Source of the DNA: Thalassorhabdomicrobium marinisediminis
GTDB lineage: Bacteria; Pseudomonadota; Alphaproteobacteria; Rhodobacterales; Rhodobacteraceae
Direction: 5' to 3'
Length of the DNA stretch: 64,000 nt
Assembly: GCF_003072065.1 (NCBI RefSeq)
Contig: NZ_QCYG01000005.1
Span: forward strand, 186,001-250,000
The notes under the pieces are model-generated. The model worked only from the letters and a program-made list of their open reading frames with translations. It was not told the origin of the DNA and searched no databases. Positions within the stretch are counted from its first letter, which is position 1; every line of letters starts with the position of its first letter. Positions 33,539-41,640 of this stretch are shown piece by piece. Made by a program: the position numbers and the translations under genes.

Positions 33539-33557
33539 CCCCATAAGCGATATGGGG
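33539..33557 (+). promoter_or_regulatory. Hairpin in the gcrA leader
   Basis: CCCCATA-AGCGA-TATGGGG gives a 7-bp stem and 5-nt loop about 22 bp before the gcrA ATG, upstream of its AGGGGAAG ribosome-binding site. Possibly a 5'-UTR stabilising or regulatory hairpin. Confidence 0.4.
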
Positions 33558-33579
33558 CGAACCCAGATAGGGGAAGTTT

Positions 33580-34203
33580 ATGTCCTGGACCGACGAACGC
33601 GTCGAAGTTTTGAAGAAGATGTGGGGGGAGGGTCAGTCCGCCAGCCAGATCGCCAAAGAGCTTGGCGGCGTCACCCGCAACGCCGTGATCGGCAAGGTGC
33701 ATCGGCTGGGGCTGAGCAATCGCGCAAGCCCTGCGGGGGCGGCGAAACCCGCCGCGACGGAAGCCAAGGCCGAGGCCAAGCCAAAGGCCCCCGCCAAGCC
33801 CAAGTCACCCCCCAAGAAGGCCGAGGCCGAGCCACCCAAGGTTGAGGAAGAGGCCGCCGAGGTGCAGGAGCCGCGCACCGAAAGCGCCTCGCCCCCTGCG
33901 CAGCCCAAGGTGCCCCATGCTCGCCGTCAGATCATCCCGGCCGGCCAGCCGCTGCCACCGCAGCCCAGCGCCAACGAGATCAGCCCCGAGGCTTTGGCCA
34001 AGGTTAACGAGGTGGAGAAGACCGCCAAGAAGATCAGCCTGATGGAGTTGACCGAGAAGACTTGCAAATGGCCCGTGGGCGACCCGGCGACGGACCAGTT
34101 CTGGTTCTGCGGGCTGAACGTGCAGCAGGGCAAACCCTATTGCGAGGCGCATGTGGGCGTGGCCTTCCAGCCGATGTCGTCGCGCCGCGACCGCCGTCGC
34201 TAA
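33580..34203 (+). CDS. gcrA: GcrA cell cycle regulator
   Basis: 207 residues. The N-terminal DNA-binding domain is classical for GcrA (SWTDERVEVLKKMWGEGQSA, followed by SQIAKELGGVTRNAVIGKVHRLGL). A long Ala/Lys/Pro-rich linker follows. The C-terminal sigma70-binding domain has TCKWPVGDP...FWFCG and PYCEAHVGVAFQP. In alphaproteobacteria GcrA works with CcrM-methylated GANTC sites to drive cell-cycle promoters. It is divergent from the ABC-2 permease and upstream of a GT30 gene. Confidence 0.95.
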   Translation: MSWTDERVEVLKKMWGEGQSASQIAKELGGVTRNAVIGKVHRLGLSNRASPAGAAKPAATEAKAEAKPKAPAKPKSPPKKAEAEPPKVEEEAAEVQEPRTESASPPAQPKVPHARRQIIPAGQPLPPQPSANEISPEALAKVNEVEKTAKKISLMELTEKTCKWPVGDPATDQFWFCGLNVQQGKPYCEAHVGVAFQPMSSRRDRRR

Positions 34204-34223
34204 GACACCTTTGAACATGACAA

Positions 34224-34267
34224 AAAGGGCCGGAGGCGCATGATCCTGTTTGCGTTTTCGGCCCTTT
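34224..34267 (+). promoter_or_regulatory. Hairpin enclosing the kdtA ribosome-binding site and start codon
   Basis: A perfect 9-bp stem, AAAGGGCCG (34224-34232) with CGGCCCTTT (34259-34267), encloses a 26-nt loop. The GGAGG site (34232-34236) and ATG (34240-34242) lie in the loop or at its edge. This could limit translation initiation of kdtA. An alternative is a weak terminator for gcrA, but there is no T-run. Confidence 0.45.
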
Positions 34268-35553
34268 ATCCTTTGCTCTGGGTGGTGCTGACGACGCTGG
34301 TGCTCGCCTATCTGTGGCACCGGAGCCGCCGCGATCCGCTGTATTTCAAGCATCTGGGTGAGCGGTTCGGCCGCTATGACGCCCTGCCCCAACGTCCGGT
34401 CTGGATCCATGCGGTCAGTCTGGGCGAGACGCGTTCGGCGGTGCCTTTGGCGCGGGATCTGCTGGCGGCGGGCGAGCGGGTCGTTTTCACCCATTTCACC
34501 CCGGCGGGCCGACGTGAGGCTCAGGCCGTCTTCGGTGCGGAGATTGCCGCGGGTCAGGTGGCGAGCGTTTGGGTGCCGCTCGACATGGGCTGGACCTTCG
34601 CGCGGTTCTTTCGCGCCTGTCGCCCGAAGATCGGCCTGACCATGGAGATCGAGATCTGGCCGGCGATGATCCTTGCAGCGAAACGTCATGGCGTGCCGTT
34701 CTATCTGTGCAACGCGCAATATCCCGTACCGTCGCTGGCGCGCGACAGTCGCGGGCTGCGACTGCGACAAAGGATCATGGCGCAGGTGGCGGGGGCTTTC
34801 GTGAAATCCGACCTGCAGGCAGAACGGTTCGCAGGGATCGGGCTGGGCAACATCCATGTCACCGGTGAGCTGCGCTTCGATCAACCGATCCCCCCGGCCC
34901 TGCTCAAGGCCGCCGAGGACGCGCGCGCCGCCCTGCCGCCGCGTCCGGTGATCACCATCGCCAGCGCGGTCGAGGGGGAGGATGCGCTCTACATCGACAC
35001 GATTCGCGCGCTGCTAGACGCGCCCGTGCCGCCACTGGTCATCTATGTCCCCCGCGCGCCCGAGCGATTCGACGCGGTGGCGCAGATGTTGCAGGCGGCG
35101 GGTTTGACCATCGCGCGGCGCAGCGTGATTTTTGATGCGGCGCTTCGGATGCAAAGCCCCTGGCCCAAGGGGGCGGATGTGCTGTTGGGCGACAGCATGG
35201 GCGAGATGTATTTCTATCTTTCGCTGGCACAACGCGTCGTGGTCGGCGGGGGCTTCCACCCCAAGGGCGCACACAATGTGATCGAACCCCTTGCGCTGGG
35301 CAAACCCGTTGTCACCGGCCCGGTCACCCACACCATCGAATTCCCCTTTCGAGAGGCCGAGGCCGCCGGGGTGGCGCTCTCCGTGGCCGATGGTATGGCG
35401 CTGATCAATGCTCTGGGCGGCCCGAGTTGGACCAGCGCAGAGCGCGCGCAGGCCTTTATGGCTGAACATCGTGGCGCCAGTGCGCGCACGGCGGCGGCGA
35501 TCCTTGGTATCATTAACGGGGGCGACGCGGCCCCACGTCGCGGTGCGGGTTAG
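34240..35553 (+). CDS. kdtA: 3-deoxy-D-manno-octulosonic acid transferase family (GT30), first copy
   Basis: 437 residues. An N-terminal membrane anchor (LFAFSALYPLLWVVLTTLVL) is followed by WIHAVSLGET with the conserved GT30 catalytic Glu, TMEIEIWPAMI, and the CMP-sugar site GGGFHPKGAHNVIEPLALGKP. GT30 enzymes transfer Kdo from CMP-Kdo to lipid A precursors at the inner membrane. Its sequence differs in style from the second GT30 gene at 42745, so the two are not recent duplicates, and I cannot tell from the window which one is the essential lipid A Kdo transferase. It overlaps the convergent receiver gene by 4 nt. Confidence 0.85.
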   Translation: MILFAFSALYPLLWVVLTTLVLAYLWHRSRRDPLYFKHLGERFGRYDALPQRPVWIHAVSLGETRSAVPLARDLLAAGERVVFTHFTPAGRREAQAVFGAEIAAGQVASVWVPLDMGWTFARFFRACRPKIGLTMEIEIWPAMILAAKRHGVPFYLCNAQYPVPSLARDSRGLRLRQRIMAQVAGAFVKSDLQAERFAGIGLGNIHVTGELRFDQPIPPALLKAAEDARAALPPRPVITIASAVEGEDALYIDTIRALLDAPVPPLVIYVPRAPERFDAVAQMLQAAGLTIARRSVIFDAALRMQSPWPKGADVLLGDSMGEMYFYLSLAQRVVVGGGFHPKGAHNVIEPLALGKPVVTGPVTHTIEFPFREAEAAGVALSVADGMALINALGGPSWTSAERAQAFMAEHRGASARTAAAILGIINGGDAAPRRGAG

Positions 35554-35939
35554 TCCGCCAGCGACGGACAGGCCTGCGTCTGCGCAATCATGGCGGTGAC
35601 AGCCTCAACCAGTGCATCGCTTTCGAAGGGTTTCGTCATCCGGCGCGCGCCCGACAGATCCGCAGGCAGCGCGTCGGTTGCATCGCTGTAGCCGGTCAGG
35701 AACGCAAAGGGGACGCCCACCTCTTTCAGGCGTGTCGCAACCGTGACGCTGGTTTCCCCTTGGCCCAGATTGACGTCGAGCAACGCGGCATGGGGGGTGG
35801 CGTCGGCCAGCCATTGCAGCGCCGAGTCCGAGCGGGTGTGCACCGATATGTTCTGGAACCCGGCTTCGGCCAGGGTCAGTTCGATATCCAGTGCAATGAA
35901 GGTCTCATCTTCCAGAACGAGAATTTCACACTCAACCAT
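35550..35939 (-). CDS. Stand-alone response regulator receiver domain
   Basis: 129 residues from the ATG at 35939 (GGTGGGGGTG upstream). Receiver landmarks: acidic pair in VLEDE (10-12), phosphorylatable Asp55 in LLDVNLG, Thr82 in FLTGYSD and Lys103 in MTKPFE. There is no output domain, so it acts as a phosphotransfer relay or by protein binding. It resembles the single-domain receivers linked to HWE-type kinases, but no kinase is nearby. Confidence 0.9.
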   Translation of the reverse strand: MVECEILVLEDETFIALDIELTLAEAGFQNISVHTRSDSALQWLADATPHAALLDVNLGQGETSVTVATRLKEVGVPFAFLTGYSDATDALPADLSGARRMTKPFESDALVEAVTAMIAQTQACPSLAD

Positions 35940-36073
35940 TTGCACCCCCACCAACAAGGCCCACCAGCGCACTTGGGCCAACACCAGCATAGGGGATTGC
36001 AACCGCTGCGGGAAAGTCAATCTTTGTTAACGTTCTAGCGGGCAGAAAGTCGCTTTTATCCTGCACAACGCCG

Positions 36074-36102
36074 GGCGTCACCGAAGGGTGTCCGGTGACG
36101 CC
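36074..36102. repeat. Strong hairpin behind pirin gene
   Basis: GGCGTCACC / GGTGACGCC, 9-bp stem and 11-nt loop, 13 bp after the pirin stop on the minus strand. No T-run follows in either direction. The rest of the 175-bp gap shows nothing else. Confidence 0.45.
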
Positions 36103-36114
36103 ATGAGCTCGGCC

Positions 36115-37026
36115 CTAGTGGGCGGGCTTGATGAAGGTGCCGTTGCGCAGGTCGCGCATGGCGGTCTGCAACTCTTCTTGCGTGTTCATCACGATGGGCC
36201 CGTGCCATGCGACAGGCTCTTCGATGGGCGCGCCCGAGATCAGCAGGAAGCGCACGCCCTGCTCGCCCGCTTGCACGGTGACCTCATCGCCCGTGCCAAA
36301 GCGGATCAGGGTGCGGTCGCCGGACATGTCGCGGATGTTGACCTCCTGGCCCATCACCTCTTTTTCCAGCAGCACGCCCGAGGGGGCGGAGGCGTCGGCA
36401 AAGGCCGCCTGCCCTTCGAAGACATAGGCGAAAGCGCGGCGGTAGGTGTCGATCTTGAAGGTCTTTTTCACCCCCGCTGGCATGGAAATATCGAGGTATT
36501 GCGGATCGGCGGCGATGCCGTCAACAGGCCCCCGTTTGCCCCAGAACTCGCCGGTGATGACGCGGACCTTGGTGCCGTCATCGTCGATCACCTCGGGGAT
36601 TTCTTTGGCCTCGACGTCCTGATAGCGCGGGTCGACCATTTTCTGCGCGCTGGGCAGGTTGCCCCAAAGCTGGAAGCCGTGCATTTGCCCCTTGGCGTTC
36701 CCTTGCGGCATTTCCTGGTGCATGATGCCCGATCCGGCGGTCATCCATTGCACGTCACCGGCCCCCAAGGTGCCACGGTTGCCAAGACTGTCGCCGTGCT
36801 CCACCGTGCCGTTGAGCACATAGGTGATGGTTTCGATGCCGCGGTGCGGGTGCCACGGAAAGCCGTTTTCGTACAGTTCGGGGATGTCGTTGCGGAAATC
36901 ATCGAACAGCAAGAAGGGGTCAAGCTCCGACGGGTCCTGAAAGCCGAAGGCGCGGTGCAGGTGAACGCCCGCGCCTTCCATAGTGGGAACGGCCTTGCGG
37001 GTCTCAAGCGTGGGTCTGATGGACAT
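36115..37026 (-). CDS. Pirin family bicupin protein
   Basis: 303 residues. The N-terminal cupin carries the metal ligands of pirin in FPWHPHRGIETITYVLNG (two His) and SGIMHQEMP (His, Glu), and a C-terminal cupin region follows (RVITGEFWGKRGPV...). Some bacterial pirins act as quercetinases or regulate pyruvate dehydrogenase; which applies here is unknown. It is divergent from the acyltransferase gene at 37166. Confidence 0.92.
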   Translation of the reverse strand: MSIRPTLETRKAVPTMEGAGVHLHRAFGFQDPSELDPFLLFDDFRNDIPELYENGFPWHPHRGIETITYVLNGTVEHGDSLGNRGTLGAGDVQWMTAGSGIMHQEMPQGNAKGQMHGFQLWGNLPSAQKMVDPRYQDVEAKEIPEVIDDDGTKVRVITGEFWGKRGPVDGIAADPQYLDISMPAGVKKTFKIDTYRRAFAYVFEGQAAFADASAPSGVLLEKEVMGQEVNIRDMSGDRTLIRFGTGDEVTVQAGEQGVRFLLISGAPIEEPVAWHGPIVMNTQEELQTAMRDLRNGTFIKPAH

Positions 37027-37165
37027 GGACTGTCTCCGGGTGTTTTTTGCGTTGCTGCAGATTTAGTCAGCGGCCCTGCCGCCCACAATGGGCCAGCGTG
37101 AACCTTGACTGTGCGCGAATGCACACTCTTGCGGCGGCCCGCGCCGCGGCCTAAACCCATGCCGT

Positions 37166-38035
37166 ATGCGCACGTTGGAAACCGCCACCAGAACGGATTG
37201 GGTCATTGATCGTATCGTGCAGGGCTTCATCCGCTCTGCGCTGGCGCTGCCCTATGACAAACGGGTGCGGCTGTTCGGGCGACTGAGCCAGCACGGGCTG
37301 TCGCCGCTGACCGGCTATCGCAAGCGGGCCATCGAGCAGTTGCAGTTCATCTGGCCGGACATGGACCCGGCCGAGCGGAAGCGGATCGCCGACGGGGTGG
37401 GCAACAATTTCGGCCGCACCATGATCGAGAATTATTCCGGCGCGGATTTCGCCAAGCAAGTGTCGCAGGCCGAGGTCTATGGCGGCGGGCTTGAGGCCGT
37501 GGCCGAAGCCAAAGCACAGGGGCGTCCGGTGCTGTTCGTGACGGGCCATTTCGGCAATCATGAGGCCCCGCGCATGGCGCTGACCCAGCGCGGCTACACC
37601 ATCGGCGGGCTGTATCGGCCCATCGCCAACCCCTATTTCAACGACCATTACGTCAAGAACATGCAGGCCATGTCGGGGCCGGTGTTTCCGCAAGGGCGGC
37701 GCGGCACCTCGGGCTTTGTGCGCATGTTGAAGGGTGGCGGCATGGGCACCTTGCTGTTCGACGTGCGCGCCGCGAAGTTCCCGCGCATCCCCTTCATGGG
37801 CAAGCCCGCGCACACCGCCACTTCGGTCGCGGATATCGCGCTCAAGCTGGACACGCTCGTGGTACCCTATTTCGGCATCCGCCAGCCAGACGGGCTGTCG
37901 TTCCGCATCGCCATCGAGGAGCCCATCGCCCACAGCACACCCGCGCAGATGATGGGTGAAATCACCGCGCGGCTGGAGGCCCATGTCAACGCCCACCCCG
38001 AACAATGGTTCTGGGTCCACCGCCGCTGGAAATAG
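37166..38035 (+). CDS. lpxL: Lipid A biosynthesis (lauroyl) acyltransferase, LpxL/HtrB family
   Basis: 289 residues. The acyltransferase motif HX4(D/E) is seen as TGHFGNHEAPRMAL at about residue 127, followed by GGLYRPIANPYFNDHYVK and QGRRGTSGFVRMLKGGG, both typical of HtrB proteins. It adds a secondary acyl chain to lipid A at the inner membrane. No strong ribosome-binding site precedes the ATG. It is 50 bp upstream of neuB on the same strand, linking lipid A modification with the nonulosonate genes. The exact acyl specificity (LpxL or LpxM type) is not readable from sequence. Confidence 0.88.
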   Translation: MRTLETATRTDWVIDRIVQGFIRSALALPYDKRVRLFGRLSQHGLSPLTGYRKRAIEQLQFIWPDMDPAERKRIADGVGNNFGRTMIENYSGADFAKQVSQAEVYGGGLEAVAEAKAQGRPVLFVTGHFGNHEAPRMALTQRGYTIGGLYRPIANPYFNDHYVKNMQAMSGPVFPQGRRGTSGFVRMLKGGGMGTLLFDVRAAKFPRIPFMGKPAHTATSVADIALKLDTLVVPYFGIRQPDGLSFRIAIEEPIAHSTPAQMMGEITARLEAHVNAHPEQWFWVHRRWK

Positions 38036-38085
38036 CGCCGCCGCTGGTGCATCCTTACGCTGAACCCCTGACCGGAGAGACCCCC

Positions 38086-39129
38086 ATGAAAATCGCCCAT
38101 CGAGAGATCGGCCCGGAACATCCGCCCCTTGTCATCGCCGAGATCGGCATCAACCACGGCGGCGATCTGGCGGTCGCAAAGGAAATGGCACGGCTGGCGG
38201 CCCTGTCGGGCTGCGAGATGATCAAGCACCAGACGCATATCGTCGAGGACGAGATGACCGAGGAGGCGAAACAGATCTTCCCGCCCAACGCCGATGTCTC
38301 GATCTGGGAGGTGATGGAGGCCTGTGCGCTTAGCCGCGAGGATGAGGCCGCGCTGAAGGCCTATGTCGAAGAGCTGGGGATGATCTTCATCTCGACCCCG
38401 TTTTCCCGCGCGGCCTGCGATTTTCTGGAAACGCTGGACGTGCCCGCCTACAAGATCGGCTCGGGCGAGGCGGACAACCTGCCGCTGATCCGCCACGTGG
38501 CCAGCAAGGGCAAACCGGTGATCATGTCCACGGGGATGCAAACCATCGACTCCGTGCGCGCCAGCGTGCAGATCCTTGAGGACAGCGGCGTGGAGTATGC
38601 GCTGCTGGAATGCACGAACCTCTACCCCTCCCCGCCCGAGATCGTGTCGCTGCAGGGGGTCACGGACCTGAAAGCGGCCTTCCCCAAGGCGGTCGTGGGC
38701 TTTTCGGACCATTCCATCGGGCCGGAGATGGCGCTGGCGTCGGTGGCGCTGGGGGCCTGCATCCTTGAGCGGCACTACACCGACACGCGGTATCGGCAGG
38801 GGCCGGATATCATCTGCTCCATGGACCCCGCCGAGCTGCGCCACCTGATCGACCGCAGCCGCGAGATCCATACCGCCCTGCACAACCCCAAGCAGCGCAC
38901 CGCCCCGGAAGAGGACGTCTATCGCTTCGCCCGCGCCAGCGTCGTGGCCGACGCGGACCTGCCCGCGGGCCACGTCATCACCGAAGCCGACATCTGGGCG
39001 CGACGTCCCGGATCGGGACCCATTGCGGGGTACGATTTCGACAAGGTACTGGGAAAGACACTGAAGGTGGCGGTGACGCGGAACCGGCAGTTGGACTGGG
39101 GTGATTTTGAGGAGGTGCCAGCATTCTAG
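38086..39129 (+). CDS. neuB: Nonulosonic acid synthase (NeuB family, legionaminate-synthase-like)
   Basis: 347 residues from the ATG at 38086 (GGAGAG upstream). It condenses a 6-carbon N-acyl hexosamine with phosphoenolpyruvate to a nine-carbon sugar. The N-terminal barrel contains AEIGINHGGD, MIKHQTHIVEDEMTEEAK, KIGSGEADN and MSTGMQ. The C-terminal 60 residues are the SAF/antifreeze-like domain (ASVVADADLPAGHVITEADI). KHQTHIVEDEM is the form I recall in the Campylobacter legionaminate synthase (PtmC/LegI) rather than the KFQT of sialate synthases. This supports a legionaminate-type product, but the specificity is inference. Confidence 0.9.
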   Translation: MKIAHREIGPEHPPLVIAEIGINHGGDLAVAKEMARLAALSGCEMIKHQTHIVEDEMTEEAKQIFPPNADVSIWEVMEACALSREDEAALKAYVEELGMIFISTPFSRAACDFLETLDVPAYKIGSGEADNLPLIRHVASKGKPVIMSTGMQTIDSVRASVQILEDSGVEYALLECTNLYPSPPEIVSLQGVTDLKAAFPKAVVGFSDHSIGPEMALASVALGACILERHYTDTRYRQGPDIICSMDPAELRHLIDRSREIHTALHNPKQRTAPEEDVYRFARASVVADADLPAGHVITEADIWARRPGSGPIAGYDFDKVLGKTLKVAVTRNRQLDWGDFEEVPAF

Positions 39130-39166
39130 GCACTATTCAACTCGCGACGTGCTTGCGTAGATATAA

Positions 39167-39943
39167 TTAACGGCTGTATCGCTTCCAATAAGTCGTGAGC
39201 CACTTCGGTGGTTTGCGTCCCGAACGCGGCGGACGTGCCCATGGCTGGATGGGTTCGACCACGGCACGAGGCCGGGGGAAGCCGTGGAAGGCAACCAGTC
39301 GCGTGGAAGGCGCAGGATCGCGCGGAGGCAAAAACAGATCAACGAGGTAGGGTCGGCGCAGGTGGTATTTGAAACTCTGCACCCATTCGACCGGATAGAA
39401 TGAAAGGTCCTTCGCCATCTGGCCAACAAACTGTTGTTCGAGCGTGATGGTCGAGGTGTAGTGTTCTTTGTTGCGCTGGAATTCCTCAAAGATACCGATG
39501 TGGAGCTCTGGCCGGTAGGTGATCGCGGCGGTGGCGGCCTGTGGCTCGATGCCTTCGTCCATTTGCCGCCACCGGTCCCCACAGCTGAGCATGCGCAGGG
39601 TCTGGCCGGGATCCTCGAAAAAGCCGTCCAGCGGGCCGGTGACAACCATGTCAATGTCGAGAAACAGGAAAATGTCGGCGAGGCCTACGAGATCGGGGTG
39701 AAACAGGCTGATCTTCGGCCAAACACCCCGGCCCGGGGTATCGGCGTAGAAATCGAACGCGGGGATCGGGTGAACCTCAATATCGGGGTCAAGCCCTTCG
39801 CCGTCATCTGTCAAGCAAATGAAACGGACCGGCTGAGATAGATGATCGAGCGCGGCCCGTTTCAGAACGTTGAGGTCTTGCGGGTCGAACTCCCTTCCCC
39901 ATTTGATCGACAGGATGGCCCTTTCAGGCGTCGTTTGCGTCAT
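39167..39943 (-). CDS. Glycosyltransferase with DxD motif
   Basis: 258 residues from the ATG at 39943, whose ATGA overlaps the stop of the preceding GT2 gene. LADIFLFLDIDMVVTGPLDG carries a DxD metal motif in the position used by GT-A fold retaining transferases such as GT8. Basic C-terminal residues suggest peripheral membrane association. It is translated with the GT2 gene; both face neuB convergently. The donor and acceptor are unknown, but the context indicates LPS core or another surface glycan. Confidence 0.75.
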   Translation of the reverse strand: MTQTTPERAILSIKWGREFDPQDLNVLKRAALDHLSQPVRFICLTDDGEGLDPDIEVHPIPAFDFYADTPGRGVWPKISLFHPDLVGLADIFLFLDIDMVVTGPLDGFFEDPGQTLRMLSCGDRWRQMDEGIEPQAATAAITYRPELHIGIFEEFQRNKEHYTSTITLEQQFVGQMAKDLSFYPVEWVQSFKYHLRRPYLVDLFLPPRDPAPSTRLVAFHGFPRPRAVVEPIQPWARPPRSGRKPPKWLTTYWKRYSR

Positions 39944-40860
39944 TGAGAGGCCCCTTTCTTGCGGGTCAAGCGCCGCAGTACCAACTGGAGACCGTGATAG
40001 GTCTGCCATTTCGCGATATCGGTCCGTGACAAACGGTGTTTGACCGGCTCGGGTAGATCGAAAGCTGCGCCGCCCTTGGCCCGCAATTCAAGCGCGCGAC
40101 GGATGCAGAAACGCTGCAGCGCGGCCCCGTCGGATGTTTGGAAAAAATCGTCGTGGTAGATCAGGATCAGGTCGAAACATTCGGCGCGGCTCAGCGCCTT
40201 CGCGCTCTTGGTTATGTTGATCGCCTGAGCCTGTGCCTGCCTGTCGATGACTGCATCGCCCGCGTCGACGACGACGCCTTGGCCGGAGAACCGAACGCCC
40301 CGCGCCGGACTACGGGCAAGGTTGATAGCAAACTCGGTATCCTGATTGGTGGTGAGCGCTGGTTTGAGGCGGCCGATCCTATTGAAAACATCTTTGCGAA
40401 CCCAGACGCCAAGGCTGAGAGGAAACAGGCTGCTGGTATCTGGCGGATCAGGCAGGGGATCGAACGCATTTCGCCCGTCGGCCTTGTCCGGACGGGCGCA
40501 ACAGCCATAATCCGCCGCCTCCGCAGTGGACCAATGGTTGCGCAGGCGATCAAGGTAGCCGGGTGCGAATGCGTCGTCATCGTCCAGAAAGACGATCATG
40601 TCATTGGAAGCTGCTGCAACACCGGTGTTACGAGCGGCAGCGGAGCGTTGAGGCGTCGCGTGTCGCAGGACTTTGACGTTGGACGCACCTGCGCCAAGGC
40701 CTGAATTCAAACTGTCTTCGATCGGGGAAGTGCTGCCATCGTCAACGACGATAACCTCGTCGCCATCGTGAAGTTGTGTCAGAGCGGTCTGCACCGCGTG
40801 GCGCACCATCAGTGGACGATCCTTGGATGGGATGACCACGGACAAGGCAAGATGGTTCAT
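39940..40860 (-). CDS. Glycosyltransferase family 2
   Basis: 306 residues. The GT2 N-terminus is clear: LSVVIPSKDRPLMVRHAVQT, VIVVDDGSTSP and MIVFLDDDDAFAPGYLDRL with the DXD metal site. It is the first gene of a two-gene minus-strand unit with the DxD transferase. The 123-bp divergent gap to the YrbL-like gene should hold both promoters. Confidence 0.88.
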   Translation of the reverse strand: MNHLALSVVIPSKDRPLMVRHAVQTALTQLHDGDEVIVVDDGSTSPIEDSLNSGLGAGASNVKVLRHATPQRSAAARNTGVAAASNDMIVFLDDDDAFAPGYLDRLRNHWSTAEAADYGCCARPDKADGRNAFDPLPDPPDTSSLFPLSLGVWVRKDVFNRIGRLKPALTTNQDTEFAINLARSPARGVRFSGQGVVVDAGDAVIDRQAQAQAINITKSAKALSRAECFDLILIYHDDFFQTSDGAALQRFCIRRALELRAKGGAAFDLPEPVKHRLSRTDIAKWQTYHGLQLVLRRLTRKKGASQ

Positions 40861-40983
40861 ACGCGTTCACTCCGGGTCCATGCGCCAAAAAGATTGAGCC
40901 TTGGTTTGTTCTCCAATATCAGGGGGGAAGGCCTGTTGCCACCCTTGAAGAGCGCCCCCGCGAGGTGGAGCGTAAGGAACCCG

Positions 40984-41640
40984 ATGCTAGATCGCCCCTC
41001 CCTGCCTTTGACGGATAATCTTCTACTTGCCCGGGGCGGCGGACGTTTGATCTATGCCCATCCGGTGCAGAAGGGGGTAATCATCAAGATCCACAGGACC
41101 TCTGCGCCGAGACCCTTTGCGGCGCTGCGCAACTTGTTCCGCGGGAATAAACGGCGGTTCGGTACGATTCTAAACTCAGCGGTCGAGATCGAAGAGATCG
41201 CAGCCAGTGTCGGGCGCACCGGACAGGTGCCCGCCTGTTGCGCGCAGTTTCTGGGGTTCATTCAGACCGATCAGGGCGCGGGGGCAATGTTCGAAGCCCT
41301 GCGCGGGGCCGACGGCGCGCTGGCGCCGCACCTGAAGGCCCATGCCACCGCTCATGGCTACGAGCCCGAAATTGAAGCCGCCATTGTCCGGCTCTGGGAC
41401 GCGGTGGAGGCGGCGGGGCTGTCCGTGTCGGATCGGGCATTGGTCAATGTGGTCGTAACTGGAACCCGCGACGCAGGCTATGTGCTGACCATCGTGGACG
41501 GGCTGGGCGACCGGACGTTGATCCCGATCCAGCGCATGTCGCGCACACTCTATGCCCGCAAATGCCGGCGCCTGCGCGCCGAGATGCTTGCCGCCTACCG
41601 CGCGCTGACCCTTCCCCCGACTTCGAAAGACAGCCCATGA
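40984..41640 (+). CDS. YrbL-like (PhoP network) kinase-fold protein
   Basis: 218 residues from the ATG at 40984 (GTAAGGA upstream); the open frame continues upstream antisense to the GT2 gene. LLARGGGRLIYAHPVQKGVIIKIHR resembles the ATP-binding lobe start of YrbL-PhoP_reg proteins, with a Lys in IIKIHR and a possible partner Glu in EIEEIA. YrbL proteins are kinase-like with no assigned substrate. Its stop overlaps the neuC ATG (ATGA), so it is translationally coupled to nonulosonate synthesis. A sugar, lipid A or protein kinase role is possible but speculative. Confidence 0.7.
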   Translation: MLDRPSLPLTDNLLLARGGGRLIYAHPVQKGVIIKIHRTSAPRPFAALRNLFRGNKRRFGTILNSAVEIEEIAASVGRTGQVPACCAQFLGFIQTDQGAGAMFEALRGADGALAPHLKAHATAHGYEPEIEAAIVRLWDAVEAAGLSVSDRALVNVVVTGTRDAGYVLTIVDGLGDRTLIPIQRMSRTLYARKCRRLRAEMLAAYRALTLPPTSKDSP

